A DNA stretch of 64,000 nt from Chloroflexota bacterium (GCA_016234555.1 JACRBJ010000065.1:182868-246867), one strand, 5' to 3'. Counted from the first letter of the stretch, positions 34,476-42,380 are shown. The notes: generated from the sequence alone by a model not told the origin. Translations and numbers: made by a program.

Positions 34476-34510
34476 TTTGTAGGGACACAGCGGCGCTGTG
34501 TCCCTACAAA
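34476..34510. repeat. REP palindrome abutting a GNAT stop codon
   Basis: A 35-bp perfect palindrome whose left arm is TTTGTAGGGACACAGC. Its right end touches the stop codon (34511-34513) of the GNAT gene on the minus strand. It may serve as that operon's terminator. Confidence 0.85.
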
Positions 34511-35515
34511 TCATTCCAAACTTCTCCCGGAACGGAGTTCCTTTTCGTACGTGGCAAACTCGCTCGCCACGTACATCCCCGCCCGCTGGTAGAGACGGGT
34601 CGCACCTGTTGGGTTGGATGCATCCACGCCGAGACCGATGGTGGTCATGCCGCGTTTATGGAATTCGCCAAAGGAATGTTGGAGCAGGGCAAGTCCCAGT
34701 CCCATCTTACGCCACGGGCGGCGGACTCCCAGCGTGCCGATCCAGCCAATGCCCATGCGGAAACGGTTTTGTGAAAAGCCCGCAATCTGATCCCCATCCC
34801 AGGCAACCATCCACAGGGTCGGGTCAAATTCAGACCGCTCGAATTTTCGGCGGGACCACTCTTCGTAAGGACTGTCGTGGCTGCCCCAATGGTCACGGAA
34901 GGCTTCGTTATCCGCTTCCCAAACTGCGACGGCATGTTCATCTTTGACGAAGGGACGCAGTTCGATGCCGTTGGGAAAGGTCACAGGCGCGGGAGCTTCC
35001 GACAATTTGATCTCCATCCGCCAGTGATAGCGGACGGGGAAATAGCCCTCGGACTTGAACAGGGCATGTCCTGCTTCATCCTTGTTGTCGATCGTGTTGC
35101 GAATGAAGACACGCAGGTCGGGCGCGGCAAGTTTCATCTCTTCGCGGGCGCGCGCTTCGACAGCCCGCAACATCGCCCTGCCGATGCCAAGTCCCTTGAA
35201 TTGTGGATGGACGTATCCATCCGCATCGAGGTCATGGTATATGTCCTTCGGGTGGAAAAATTCCTCGTACCCGACAATGCGTCCATCCTGCGTTTCCACG
35301 ACGAAGGCATCGCGGTCCAGGTCAAAGCCTTCGTTCTTCCATTCATTTTCCAGTTCCTCGGCGGTGGTAGCAACCGTCACATCGCCGTCCGCCTCGCAGA
35401 CATCGTAGATGAGTTCTGCCACCGCCTTTACGTCCGTCCACTGAACAGGGCGCAGGGTCAGGTCTCTCCTGAGCGTAGTCGAAGTATTCAAATCAAGATG
35501 CAATTTTTCGGTCAT
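34511..35515 (-). CDS. protein with two GNAT acetyltransferase domains
   Basis: 334 residues. Domain 1 (about 15-170) has the acetyl-CoA loop VHPQFKGLGIGRAMLRAVE; domain 2 (about 180-330) has GVRRPWRKMGLGLALLQHSF and ends in GATRLYQRAGM. Tandem-GNAT proteins include mycothiol synthase-like and antibiotic or peptide N-acetyltransferases; the substrate here is unknown. AAAGGAG lies 10 nt upstream. It is the last gene of a five-gene GNAT-rich operon. Confidence 0.85.
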   Translation of the reverse strand: MTEKLHLDLNTSTTLRRDLTLRPVQWTDVKAVAELIYDVCEADGDVTVATTAEELENEWKNEGFDLDRDAFVVETQDGRIVGYEEFFHPKDIYHDLDADGYVHPQFKGLGIGRAMLRAVEARAREEMKLAAPDLRVFIRNTIDNKDEAGHALFKSEGYFPVRYHWRMEIKLSEAPAPVTFPNGIELRPFVKDEHAVAVWEADNEAFRDHWGSHDSPYEEWSRRKFERSEFDPTLWMVAWDGDQIAGFSQNRFRMGIGWIGTLGVRRPWRKMGLGLALLQHSFGEFHKRGMTTIGLGVDASNPTGATRLYQRAGMYVASEFATYEKELRSGRSLE

Positions 35516-35550
35516 GATGATTCTCCTTTCAGTTTTTCAACTGGCATATC

Positions 35551-35775
35551 TCACTTGTGTTTTTTGGTCGAATGCGGATGTTTGTTCTTTCTGTGAATAC
35601 GGACAACCATCCGCAGGTCAGAAACCGAGGGCTGGACACGCTCACGAGAGCGGATACGCAACAGGTTGGCATTATTCCAAATTCCTGTGAGTTTCGAGAC
35701 AACGTGTCCATTGTCGGGTTTGATCACAGTCCTCAAGTCTGTGCTGAGCGTATCGAGGTTTATCTTTTCAGCCAT
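35551..35775 (-). CDS. small basic hypothetical protein within the GNAT operon
   Basis: 74 residues (MAEKINLDTLSTDLRTVI ... HRKNKHPHSTKKHK), strongly basic at the C-terminus. The ATG lies within the last 8 nt of the upstream GNAT gene and GGAAGG precedes it, so translational coupling supports it being real. No family is recognised; RNA or nucleic-acid binding is possible from charge alone. Confidence 0.6.
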   Translation of the reverse strand: MAEKINLDTLSTDLRTVIKPDNGHVVSKLTGIWNNANLLRIRSRERVQPSVSDLRMVVRIHRKNKHPHSTKKHK

Positions 35776-36331
35776 GATTTCTTTCCTTCCATTCCTCCGC
35801 CAGAATGCCCATGTAGAGCATGTCCCAGCGCCTGCCATCTCGCAACAGGATTTTTCTAAGGCGTCCTTCGTGATGGAAACCCACCTTTTCATAGGAGCGG
35901 ATGGCGCGCGGGTTATATTCAAAAACAGTCAGCGTGACACGGCGCAGGTTGAGTTCAGTGAAGGCATAGCGCAAAATAATCTTCATCGCGTCAGTGCCAT
36001 AGCCCTTGCCCCAGTCGTTGCGGTCGCCGATACCCAGCCCTACGAAGGCATCACACGAACCCCACTCGTTGATAACATCCAGATTGATGTCGCCAAGCAG
36101 GCGGTTGTCGTCCAGTTTGCGGATGCTGAAAAAATGATTGGCAGGATTCTCCTCCTTGAGCATTTTTTCAAAAAAGTCCCTGCCTGCCTTTGCAGAATGT
36201 AAAGCCGACGCACCGGCATCGAACAGGCGCTGGAGTTCAGAGTCGCGAGTCCAATCGGTGTAGGCTTTGGCAAGTTCCTCAGGGTCGAAGGCGGAGAGCC
36301 TGACCAGTTCGCCTGTGAAGATGTCTTTCAT
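35768..36331 (-). CDS. GNAT acetyltransferase (RimJ/RimL-like), third in operon
   Basis: 187 residues. The acetyl-CoA loop is IGDRNDWGKGYGTDAMKIIL, and YNPRAIRSYEKVGFHHEGRLRK is the typical C-terminal segment of Rim-type or spermidine-type N-acetyltransferases. The start at 36331 overlaps the previous stop (ATGA). It is about 45 percent similar by eye to its neighbour, implying tandem duplication. Confidence 0.85.
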   Translation of the reverse strand: MKDIFTGELVRLSAFDPEELAKAYTDWTRDSELQRLFDAGASALHSAKAGRDFFEKMLKEENPANHFFSIRKLDDNRLLGDINLDVINEWGSCDAFVGLGIGDRNDWGKGYGTDAMKIILRYAFTELNLRRVTLTVFEYNPRAIRSYEKVGFHHEGRLRKILLRDGRRWDMLYMGILAEEWKERNHG

Positions 36332-36891
36332 GTCCGCGCTCCAGTTTTGGCAAACCACTCCTCGCGGAGGATTCCCATCCAAAAGCTGTCGTAGTGGACA
36401 CCATCACGCCAGCCTTCGCCGCGCATCCTGCCTTCCATCACAAAGCCGCACTTTTGATAGGACTTCAAGGCACGCTCGTTGTAGGCGTGAAGTCCCAGCG
36501 AGATACGGCGCAGGTTGAGTTCGAGGAATCCGTATTGCAGGATCAGCCGCACGGCATCGGTCCCGTAGCCCCTGCCCCAGTAATCACGATCGCCGACGGA
36601 GATGCCCATCCACGCTTCGGAGTGAGTCCAGGATGCGACCCACAATCCAACTCCGCCAATAAGTTTGTCGTCTTCGAGCGCGCGGATCGAAAACCGAAAC
36701 GACTGCGGGGTGTGTTCCTCGCCCTTCTCAATGTACTCTTTGAGCTTTTTCTCCGACCATAACCGGGCGGGATCGTCATCTGCAAAGCGGTGCTGCTCTG
36801 TATCCTGATTCCATTTTGCGAATGCCTTTGCCAACACCTCAGGGGATTCATTTGTCAGGCGGACGAGGGATCCGCGATAAAGGTCTTTCAT
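36328..36891 (-). CDS. GNAT acetyltransferase (RimJ/RimL-like), second in operon
   Basis: 187 residues. SVGDRDYWGRGYGTDAVRLIL is the acetyl-CoA-binding loop; YNERALKSYQKCGFVMEGRMRG follows, as in its paralogue downstream. The start MKDLYRGSLVRL aligns with MKDIFTGELVRL of the next gene, which supports 36891 over the longer frame. It begins 5 nt after the first GNAT gene. Confidence 0.85.
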   Translation of the reverse strand: MKDLYRGSLVRLTNESPEVLAKAFAKWNQDTEQHRFADDDPARLWSEKKLKEYIEKGEEHTPQSFRFSIRALEDDKLIGGVGLWVASWTHSEAWMGISVGDRDYWGRGYGTDAVRLILQYGFLELNLRRISLGLHAYNERALKSYQKCGFVMEGRMRGEGWRDGVHYDSFWMGILREEWFAKTGART

Positions 36892-36895
36892 CGCT

Positions 36896-37480
36896 TCACC
36901 CTCGACCGTTTTGCCGCTCCCGCCACTCCGAGTTGAGCAACCCAAAAGAGACGAGATCCCAGAATTCACCGTCGCGGTTCAAGGCTTTGCGCCTGCGGAT
37001 CTCCTCCATGAAACCGAACTTTTGGAAGAGTTTCAGCGCGCCTTCGTTGTAGGCGGGGACAACCGCGGTCACGCGGTAGAGGTTCAATTCACCGAAGGCA
37101 TAGCGTAGAAGCATGGTCAATGCCTGCGAGCCGTAGCCTTTGCGACGGTCTTCCGCTGAACCGATGCCCAGACGGATAAAGCCGTTGCCATTCGTCCAGC
37201 TGATCCACTCGATCAGCGCTTTGCCGATCAGGCGGTCGTCCCCACGGGCGCGGATGGTGAAGTAGAACAGGTTCTTGTCCTCGTCCATTTCCTTTTCGAT
37301 GGCTTCGTATTGTTTCTTGACCATCGCAGGCGAAAGTGGGCGGGCGGGTTTGAGGTCCAACAGGCGCATGAATTCGGCGTCGTGCGTCCATTTGGATTCG
37401 ATCTCGGGATGCGTTTCGTGGTCTATCGGACCGAAACGAACATCCTGCGCTTCGAAAAGCTGGGTCTGTATGTCGAGCAT
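36896..37480 (-). CDS. GNAT acetyltransferase, first in operon
   Basis: 194 residues. IGSAEDRRKGYGSQALTMLL is the acetyl-CoA loop and YNEGALKLFQKFGFMEEIRRRK the closing segment. GGAGGAAACC directly precedes the ATG at 37480. Upstream lies an unusual leader with a 27-codon ORF and two terminator-like hairpins, so expression of the whole operon is probably attenuated. Confidence 0.85.
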   Translation of the reverse strand: MLDIQTQLFEAQDVRFGPIDHETHPEIESKWTHDAEFMRLLDLKPARPLSPAMVKKQYEAIEKEMDEDKNLFYFTIRARGDDRLIGKALIEWISWTNGNGFIRLGIGSAEDRRKGYGSQALTMLLRYAFGELNLYRVTAVVPAYNEGALKLFQKFGFMEEIRRRKALNRDGEFWDLVSFGLLNSEWRERQNGRG

Positions 37481-37507
37481 GGTTTCCTCCGTGAAGAATA
37501 AAAAAAA

Positions 37508-37533
37508 CGGCCTGGGTCGTTGACCCAAAGCCG
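37508..37533 (-). terminator. leader terminator hairpin 1 upstream of the GNAT operon
   Basis: On the minus strand GGGTC/GACCC and the outer GCGG..CCGT arms form a hairpin followed directly by seven T, 28 nt before the first GNAT start codon. It would stop read-through unless an alternative fold forms. Confidence 0.6.
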
Positions 37534-37557
37534 CTTAGGAAGGGGGATTAAACAAAA

Positions 37558-37590
37558 ACGGCTGCGGGTCGCAGAGCGCGCCGCAGCCGT
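37558..37590 (-). terminator. leader terminator hairpin 2 upstream of the GNAT operon
   Basis: A perfect 10-bp stem (ACGGCTGCGG and its complement) with a 13-nt loop, followed on the minus strand by TTTTTGTTT. Its loop contains CGACCC, which can pair with the GGGTC of the following hairpin, giving a possible antiterminator. Confidence 0.6.
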
Positions 37591-37607
37591 AAGGTGACTA
37601 GACAGGT

Positions 37608-37691
37608 CTAACGGTGAACAGGCGCACTACGAGAATCAAAACCACCATCGCTGATGGAAGGTAGAACGATGTAGAGCTTGTCCATAAACAT
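37608..37691 (-). CDS. 27-codon leader ORF before the GNAT operon
   Basis: The peptide starts MFMDKLYIVLPS and ends APVHR. A strong AAAGGAGG lies 10 nt before the ATG and a promoter lies 50 nt upstream. It ends 18 nt before the first terminator hairpin, the usual spacing of a leader peptide. After codon 13 the +1 frame reads a hydrophobic stretch (MVVLILVVRLFTVRPV), so the alternative is a frameshifted single-helix membrane mini-protein. Confidence 0.5.
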   Translation of the reverse strand: MFMDKLYIVLPSISDGGFDSRSAPVHR

Positions 37692-37740
37692 GGGGCGTGC
37701 GCCTCCTTTCGTTAGATTTGCTTTTTTCAAGCAGATTTGC

Positions 37741-37770
37741 AGTTTATCATGTGGGGGAAAAGAACGTCAA
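37741..37770 (-). promoter_or_regulatory. promoter for the leader ORF / GNAT operon
   Basis: TTGACG and TAAACT on the minus strand are separated by 18 nt. Transcription would start near 37734, ahead of the 27-codon ORF. Confidence 0.5.
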
Positions 37771-37784
37771 GGGCTTTTTGCCTG

Positions 37785-37907
37785 TCATCCGTGCCTTCGC
37801 GTTGATCGTGCGCCTGTCAACTTTTGCACGCGGTTGGCAATGTAAGCCAGCGGATATGCCAGCAGGATCAACAGGTCCATGATGGCAAATAGGAAATAGA
37901 GTTTCAT
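37785..37907 (-). CDS. 40-residue single-helix membrane peptide
   Basis: MKLYFLFAIMDLLILLAYPL followed by AYIANRVQKLTG and a basic tail: one transmembrane helix with a positive C-terminus. GGAGG lies 6 nt before the ATG, and a near-consensus promoter stands about 130 nt upstream. No family is recognised. Its good translation signals distinguish it from the overlapping longer frame. Confidence 0.6.
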   Translation of the reverse strand: MKLYFLFAIMDLLILLAYPLAYIANRVQKLTGARSTRRHG

Positions 37908-38037
37908 CTTGCACCTCCAATAAAAACAACCCTGTTACTGTGTCTGCGTTTCTCGGGTTAATATAAACATCCTGCTCAAGGCGGCATCCTCGCCGCCAGC
38001 GAGAGCGCTCAATAGACTAGGTTATTATCTTGATTCC

Positions 38038-38066
38038 ATTCTACAATCCCCACAAAGCAAAGTCAA
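38038..38066 (-). promoter_or_regulatory. sigma70-type promoter for the 40-residue peptide gene
   Basis: TTGACT and TAGAAT on the minus strand with exactly 17 nt between them. The leader that follows holds a GGCGGC-GAGGAT-GCCGCC hairpin at 37980-37997. Confidence 0.6.
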
Positions 38067-38090
38067 CGCGTAATTATTCCCCGCTTATAA

Positions 38091-38137
38091 AACTCAAACG
38101 TCCTCGTGTCCAAAGGACATGGGAGGACGTTTGAGTT
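38091..38137 (-). terminator. long hairpin downstream of tRNA-Leu
   Basis: A 15-bp perfect stem (arm AACTCAAACGTCCTC) with an inner GTCC/GGAC pair, followed on the minus strand by TTTTATAA. It lies 13 nt after the tRNA 3' end and is probably its terminator. Confidence 0.7.
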
Positions 38138-38150
38138 AAGGGTATAATTT

Positions 38151-38236
38151 TGGTGCCGAAGGAGGGAATCGAACCCTCATTCCCGTAGGGAACACGATTT
38201 TGAGTCGTGCGCGTCTGCCTATTCCGCCACTTCGGC
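38151..38236 (-). tRNA. tRNA-Leu(CAA)
   Basis: An 86-nt class II tRNA with encoded CCA. The acceptor stem is GCCGAAG paired with CTTCGGC, the D-arm holds GGCGGAATAGGCAGACGC, the anticodon loop is CTCAAAA (anticodon CAA), a long variable arm GTTCCCTACGGGAAT follows, and the T-arm contains GGTTCGATTCC. Confidence 0.95.
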
Positions 38237-38289
38237 ATCTCGTTATTGAGCGAACGTAAGTATATCAAACTCCATTGAATAAGGTCAAG

Positions 38290-39348
38290 ATGAAACTAGG
38301 AATTATTGGATTACCCCAATCAGGAAAAACCACCATCTACAACGCCCTGACACGCGGCAATACGCCCACCACCGCCAGCGCGGGACGCATCGAAGTCCAC
38401 ACCGCTGTGGTGGATGTCCCCGACCCGCGTGTGACCAAACTCTCCGGGATGTTCAATCCGAGGAAGACGATCTACGCCAAAGTCACCTATGCCGACATCG
38501 CCGGGCTGGAATCTGGTTCGGCAAAGAGCGGCATTTCGGGACAGCTGTTGAATCAACTCAACCAGATGGAAGGTTTGATCCTGGTCGTGCGCGGATTCAA
38601 TGACGACAACGTGATGCACCCGAACGGCAGTGTCGATCCGCTGCGCGACGTGGACGGCATGTTGTCCGAACTGCTGTTGAATGATCTGGTGGCTGTGGAA
38701 AGGAAATTGGAAAAGCTAACCGAGGAACGCAAAAAAGGCGGCACCGACAAGACGGTCAACGCGCGGCAGACGGAACTCTTCGAGCGGCTGCACAAAACCC
38801 TTTCCGAGGAGAAGCCCCTGCGGACGATGGAGTTCACACACGAAGAGCAAAAGGAACTTGCCAGTTTTGGTCTGCTCACCCGCAAGCCCATCCTGACCGT
38901 GTTCAACATGGGCGAGGGACAGTCCGCGCCGGAAGCCAGGCTCGACCATCCCAGCGTGGCGTTGATGGGCAAGCTCGAAATGGAAATCGCCCAACTCAGT
39001 CCCGACGATGCCACCGTCTTCATGGAGGAATACGGCATCAAGGAGTTGAGCCTAAACCGCATGATTAACCTGTCCTACGACCTGCTCCAGGTGCAGACGT
39101 TCTTCACCGTCGGCGAGGACGAGGTCCGGGCTTGGACGACCAAACGCGGGGCGACGGCGCAGGAGTCCGCTGGCGAAATCCACACCGACCTCTCGCGTGG
39201 ATTCGTCCGCGCGGAGGTGGTCCACTACGATGACCTTACCACTCTCGGCTCGATGAACGAGGCAAAGGCCAAGGGCAAGCTCAGACTTGAAGGCAAGGAA
39301 TATCTCGTCAAGGATGGAGACATCGTCCACATCCGCTCGAGTTTATAA
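38290..39348 (+). CDS. ychF: redox-regulated ATPase YchF
   Basis: 352 residues of the Obg-related GTPase family that prefers ATP. G1 is GLPQSGKTT, G3 lies in DIAGLESG, and the G4 NKxD motif is replaced by NMGE, the change that gives YchF its ATP preference. The C-terminus ends in a TGS-type domain (FRLEGKEY-like KLRLEGKEYLVKDGDIVHIRSSL). YchF binds ribosomes and stress-response factors. ATG 38290 with AAGG 5 nt upstream is preferred over the TTG at 38275. Confidence 0.92.
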   Translation: MKLGIIGLPQSGKTTIYNALTRGNTPTTASAGRIEVHTAVVDVPDPRVTKLSGMFNPRKTIYAKVTYADIAGLESGSAKSGISGQLLNQLNQMEGLILVVRGFNDDNVMHPNGSVDPLRDVDGMLSELLLNDLVAVERKLEKLTEERKKGGTDKTVNARQTELFERLHKTLSEEKPLRTMEFTHEEQKELASFGLLTRKPILTVFNMGEGQSAPEARLDHPSVALMGKLEMEIAQLSPDDATVFMEEYGIKELSLNRMINLSYDLLQVQTFFTVGEDEVRAWTTKRGATAQESAGEIHTDLSRGFVRAEVVHYDDLTTLGSMNEAKAKGKLRLEGKEYLVKDGDIVHIRSSL

Positions 39349-39388
39349 ATCTGCAAACACGTTGTCATGCTTCCCTGAGTTTCATATA

Positions 39389-39426
39389 ATATGGATGTGG
39401 AATCACTTCGGATTTCACATCCATAT
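39389..39426. terminator. 16-bp hairpin after ychF
   Basis: Arm ATATGGATGTGGAATC pairs with its complement (one G-T) around a 6-nt ACTTCG loop, followed by TTTTGC. It probably ends ychF transcription and lies directly before the Shine-Dalgarno site of the next gene. Confidence 0.6.
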
Positions 39427-39443
39427 TTTGCAAGGAGGACACC

Positions 39444-40403
39444 ATGTTGACGAAGCCCGGCAGACGGGGGATTATTCTCTTTCCGCTGTTCGTTGTCCTG
39501 TTCGTTCTGGCTTGTAATATCGGAGCATCTCCCCCCACCAGCATTCCCGCCTTCGACCCGACAAAAGCGGCGCTCGAACTCCAGGCGACCAGCATGGCTT
39601 TGCAGTTGACGCAGTCAGCGATGAATGCCCAAGCCGCCCAGCCGACCTCCCTACCCCCTCAACCGACACCCCAGCCCGCAACTGTTGAACCCGCTGTCGC
39701 CGAGCCGCAGGCAACCCCCACAGCGGACGTCGAAGCCCTCATCAAGTCCGCCAATGTGCTGGTCTACGAAAATACAGACGAGTATGGAATCGGCATGTGG
39801 GTTCAGGATACGCTCGAAATGATGGGGATCAAATACACCCAGACCGGTTCCTACAGCGGACATTTCATGGAGTACCTGAACTCCGGCACCAAATACGACC
39901 TGATCATTGTGGATGCCGAGGCAAAGGATAGGATTTCCGGCGAGTTTTGGGATGTGATCAACACGCGCCTGACGCGCGACAAAGCCGCCTTGATCGCCGA
40001 GGTCTGGTATCTGGACAGCGAATCGAACGGACCAATCAGCAGGATATTGGGGAAATGCGGCATCCGTTATCGCAAGGATTACAGCCTCGCCGATTCGATC
40101 TACTGGTGGGATTCCTCTCATCCCGTTTTCAACGAACCGAACACGGTGCTTCCGCTTCTGCACTACAGCCGTTATTGGGAGAACCAGACCGGGGACCAGA
40201 TCCGACTCAGCGGGGGTGATGCAGTCATGCTTGCCGGGCTTTCATCGAAGCCAAGTGACGAGGGTGTGCTTGCCTCCTGTTACGAGGGACGGGTCATCAT
40301 CCAGACCTTCTCCGACCATGACTACAACCAGGAGGACATCATCCCGCTGTGGGAAAATTACATCCACTATACGTTGAAGAATCATTTTCTGGCAATACAG
40401 TAG
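39444..40403 (+). CDS. lipoprotein with Pro/Thr stalk and DUF4350-like domain
   Basis: 319 residues. The signal sequence ends in the lipobox VLAC (about residue 24). A Pro/Thr/Gln-rich stalk spans 60-95. The remaining domain begins ANVLVYENTDEYGIGMWVQDTL and reads like a flavodoxin- or glutamine-amidotransferase-like alpha/beta fold (KYDLIIVDAEAKD, GRVIIQTFSDHDY), a guess from pattern only. AAGGAGG precedes the ATG. The TAG stop lies inside a REP palindrome. Confidence 0.7.
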   Translation: MLTKPGRRGIILFPLFVVLFVLACNIGASPPTSIPAFDPTKAALELQATSMALQLTQSAMNAQAAQPTSLPPQPTPQPATVEPAVAEPQATPTADVEALIKSANVLVYENTDEYGIGMWVQDTLEMMGIKYTQTGSYSGHFMEYLNSGTKYDLIIVDAEAKDRISGEFWDVINTRLTRDKAALIAEVWYLDSESNGPISRILGKCGIRYRKDYSLADSIYWWDSSHPVFNEPNTVLPLLHYSRYWENQTGDQIRLSGGDAVMLAGLSSKPSDEGVLASCYEGRVIIQTFSDHDYNQEDIIPLWENYIHYTLKNHFLAIQ

Positions 40404-40426
40404 GGGCGAGGTAACCTCGCCCCTAC
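40400..40426. repeat. REP palindrome containing a stop codon
   Basis: A 27-bp perfect palindrome with arm GTAGGGGCGAGGT. The TAG at its left end is the stop codon of the lipoprotein gene. Confidence 0.9.
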
Positions 40427-40442
40427 CAGTTGTTCATGACGT

Positions 40443-40481
40443 ATAATTCATGAGGATGCAGTTCGCATCCTCATGAATTAT
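40443..40481. repeat. 39-bp perfect inverted repeat before pepF
   Basis: A 17-bp arm starting ATAATTCATGAGG, a 5-nt AGTTC loop and the exact complement. It is immediately upstream of the pepF ribosome site and overlaps a TATAAT-like box, so it may be a terminator of the upstream gene or a regulatory hairpin for pepF. Confidence 0.7.
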
Positions 40482-40495
40482 TTATGGAGAGAAAC

Positions 40496-42256
40496 ATGCC
40501 CTACACTCAAACCAAATGGAGCCTGGCTCCGCTTTATCCCGGCTACGACAGCCCCGAGTTGCAAAACGCCTTCGACGTAATCGAGGAACAGGTCACAGCG
40601 TTCGAAGGCGCGCGCGGCAAACTCACCCCCGATATTTCCAGTGAACAGTTCATGCAAATCCTCCGCGCCAGCGAAGAGACCGAACGCGCGGCGAACAAAC
40701 TCTATTCGTTTGCCGGGCTGTCCTTCACAGCCGATACGCAGGACCAGACCGCCCAGACCCTGCAATCCCGCGCCCAGCAATTTCTGGCGGGGATCGAAAA
40801 CCGCACCCTCTTCTTCCGCCTGTGGTGGAAGGAACTGGACGAAGCCAACGCCCAACGGCTGATGGAGGCTGTGGGCGACTACCGCTACTACCTCGAAGCG
40901 CTGCGACTGTTCAAGCCTCACACGTTGACCGAAGCCGAGGAGAAGGTGGTCAACACCAAGAACGTGACCGGCTCGACGGCGCTGATCAACCTCTACGACT
41001 CGATCACCAACCGTTACACGTTCAAGCTGCGGGTGGATGGCAAGACGAAGGAGATGACCGAAGGCGTGTTGTATTCCTTCCGCTACAACACCGACCCGAA
41101 GATGCGCGCAAAGAGTTATCAGGAGCAGTTCCGCGTTTTCGGTAATGATGGCGTGATCCTTGGGCAGATGTACCAGACCCGCGTCCGCGACTGGCACAAC
41201 GAAAACATCGACATGCGCAAGTTCAGCAGCCCGATTGCGGCGCGGAACTTGATGAACGATATTCCCAACGAAGCGGTGGACGCCCTGCTCAATACGGCGC
41301 GCAAAAACGTCTCCATCTTCCAGCGTTACTTCAAACTCAAAGCCAAGCATGCGGGGATGAAGAAATTGCGCCGCTATGATATTTACGCCCCTGTGGCGCG
41401 CTCGAAGAAGACCTACGAATTTGACACCGCTGCAAGCATGGTCCTGGATTCCTTTGCTGCGTTCGATCCGAAAGTTGCGGACCTGGCGAAGCGCGTCTTC
41501 GATGAGAACCGGCTCGACAGCGAAATCCGCAAAGGCAAGCGCGGCGGCGCGTTCTGCTGGTCTGTCCTGCCGGAGATGACTCCCTGGGTGTTGATCAACT
41601 ATCAGGGGACGGCGCGCGAGGTGGCGACGCTGGCGCACGAACTCGGTCACGCCATCCACTCGATGCTGGCGGCGCATCACAACACGTTCAGCTTCCAGTC
41701 GTCGCTCCCGCTGGCAGAGACAGCATCCACCTTCGCCGAGATGATGCTCATCGACCGAATGCTCTCCGAAGAGACGGACGAATCGGTACGGCGCGACATC
41801 CTCTTCAAGCAGATGGACGACGCCTACGCTACCATCATGCGCCAGTCGTATTTTGCGCTGTTCGAGAAACAGGCGCATGAGATGGTGCAGAAGAATGCCT
41901 CGGTGGACGAACTCTGCGCCGCGTACATGGACAACCTGAAGGAGCAGTTCGGCGATTCGATTGACTTGAGCGACGAGTTCAAATGGGAATGGGTTTGCAT
42001 CCCGCATATTTATCACACCCCGTTCTACGTCTATGCCTATGCGTTCGGACAATTGCTCGTGCTCTCGCTTTACCAGCAGTTCAAGGCGGAGGGCGAATCC
42101 TTCAAGCCGAAGTACCTGAAAATCCTCTCGGCGGGAGGCTCCGAAGCGCCCGCGAAAATCCTCGCCGAAGCCGGTGTGGACATCCGCTCGGCAAAGTTCT
42201 GGCAGGGCGGCTTCGATGTGCTGGAGAAGCTGGTCAGTGAGTTGGAGAGATTGTAG
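40496..42256 (+). CDS. pepF: M3-family oligoendopeptidase F
   Basis: 586 residues. The zinc motif LAHELGHAIH (HELGH, H381-H385) and the downstream ETASTFAEMM with the third ligand Glu identify an M3 metallopeptidase; length and LPLAETASTFAEMMLIDRML match the PepF branch. It degrades short cytoplasmic peptides. GGAGA lies 5 nt before ATG 40496; the alternative ATG 40484 has no site. No signal peptide. Confidence 0.92.
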   Translation: MPYTQTKWSLAPLYPGYDSPELQNAFDVIEEQVTAFEGARGKLTPDISSEQFMQILRASEETERAANKLYSFAGLSFTADTQDQTAQTLQSRAQQFLAGIENRTLFFRLWWKELDEANAQRLMEAVGDYRYYLEALRLFKPHTLTEAEEKVVNTKNVTGSTALINLYDSITNRYTFKLRVDGKTKEMTEGVLYSFRYNTDPKMRAKSYQEQFRVFGNDGVILGQMYQTRVRDWHNENIDMRKFSSPIAARNLMNDIPNEAVDALLNTARKNVSIFQRYFKLKAKHAGMKKLRRYDIYAPVARSKKTYEFDTAASMVLDSFAAFDPKVADLAKRVFDENRLDSEIRKGKRGGAFCWSVLPEMTPWVLINYQGTAREVATLAHELGHAIHSMLAAHHNTFSFQSSLPLAETASTFAEMMLIDRMLSEETDESVRRDILFKQMDDAYATIMRQSYFALFEKQAHEMVQKNASVDELCAAYMDNLKEQFGDSIDLSDEFKWEWVCIPHIYHTPFYVYAYAFGQLLVLSLYQQFKAEGESFKPKYLKILSAGGSEAPAKILAEAGVDIRSAKFWQGGFDVLEKLVSELERL

Positions 42257-42328
42257 AAAACACCCGTTTCCATCCGTGAATCCGTTATGAAAGCCGATGG
42301 CGTGGAAACATTCGTAAGCAGACTCTCA

Positions 42329-42380
42329 CACGGAATCACGGACAAAAGCGGACTCGTCCGTTCCAGTCCGTGATTCCGTG
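42329..42380. repeat. long inverted repeat between pepF and the DUF433 gene
   Basis: 15-bp arms CACGGAATCACGGAC and complement with a 22-nt loop. Related CCGTGAATCCGT strings flank it. The rest of the 228-bp gap holds a TATAAT box at 42454 before the DUF433 gene; no other gene is seen. Confidence 0.6.

Noticed and set aside
37747..37929. A 60-codon minus-strand frame overlapping the 40-residue peptide gene
   Set aside because: It is out of frame with the well-placed GGAGG and has no ribosome site of its own; the 40-residue reading is a credible membrane helix.
40478..42052. A 524-codon open frame on the minus strand opposite pepF
   Set aside because: It is the antisense shadow of a clearly conserved M3 peptidase; its translation is low in conserved motifs and has no ribosome site.
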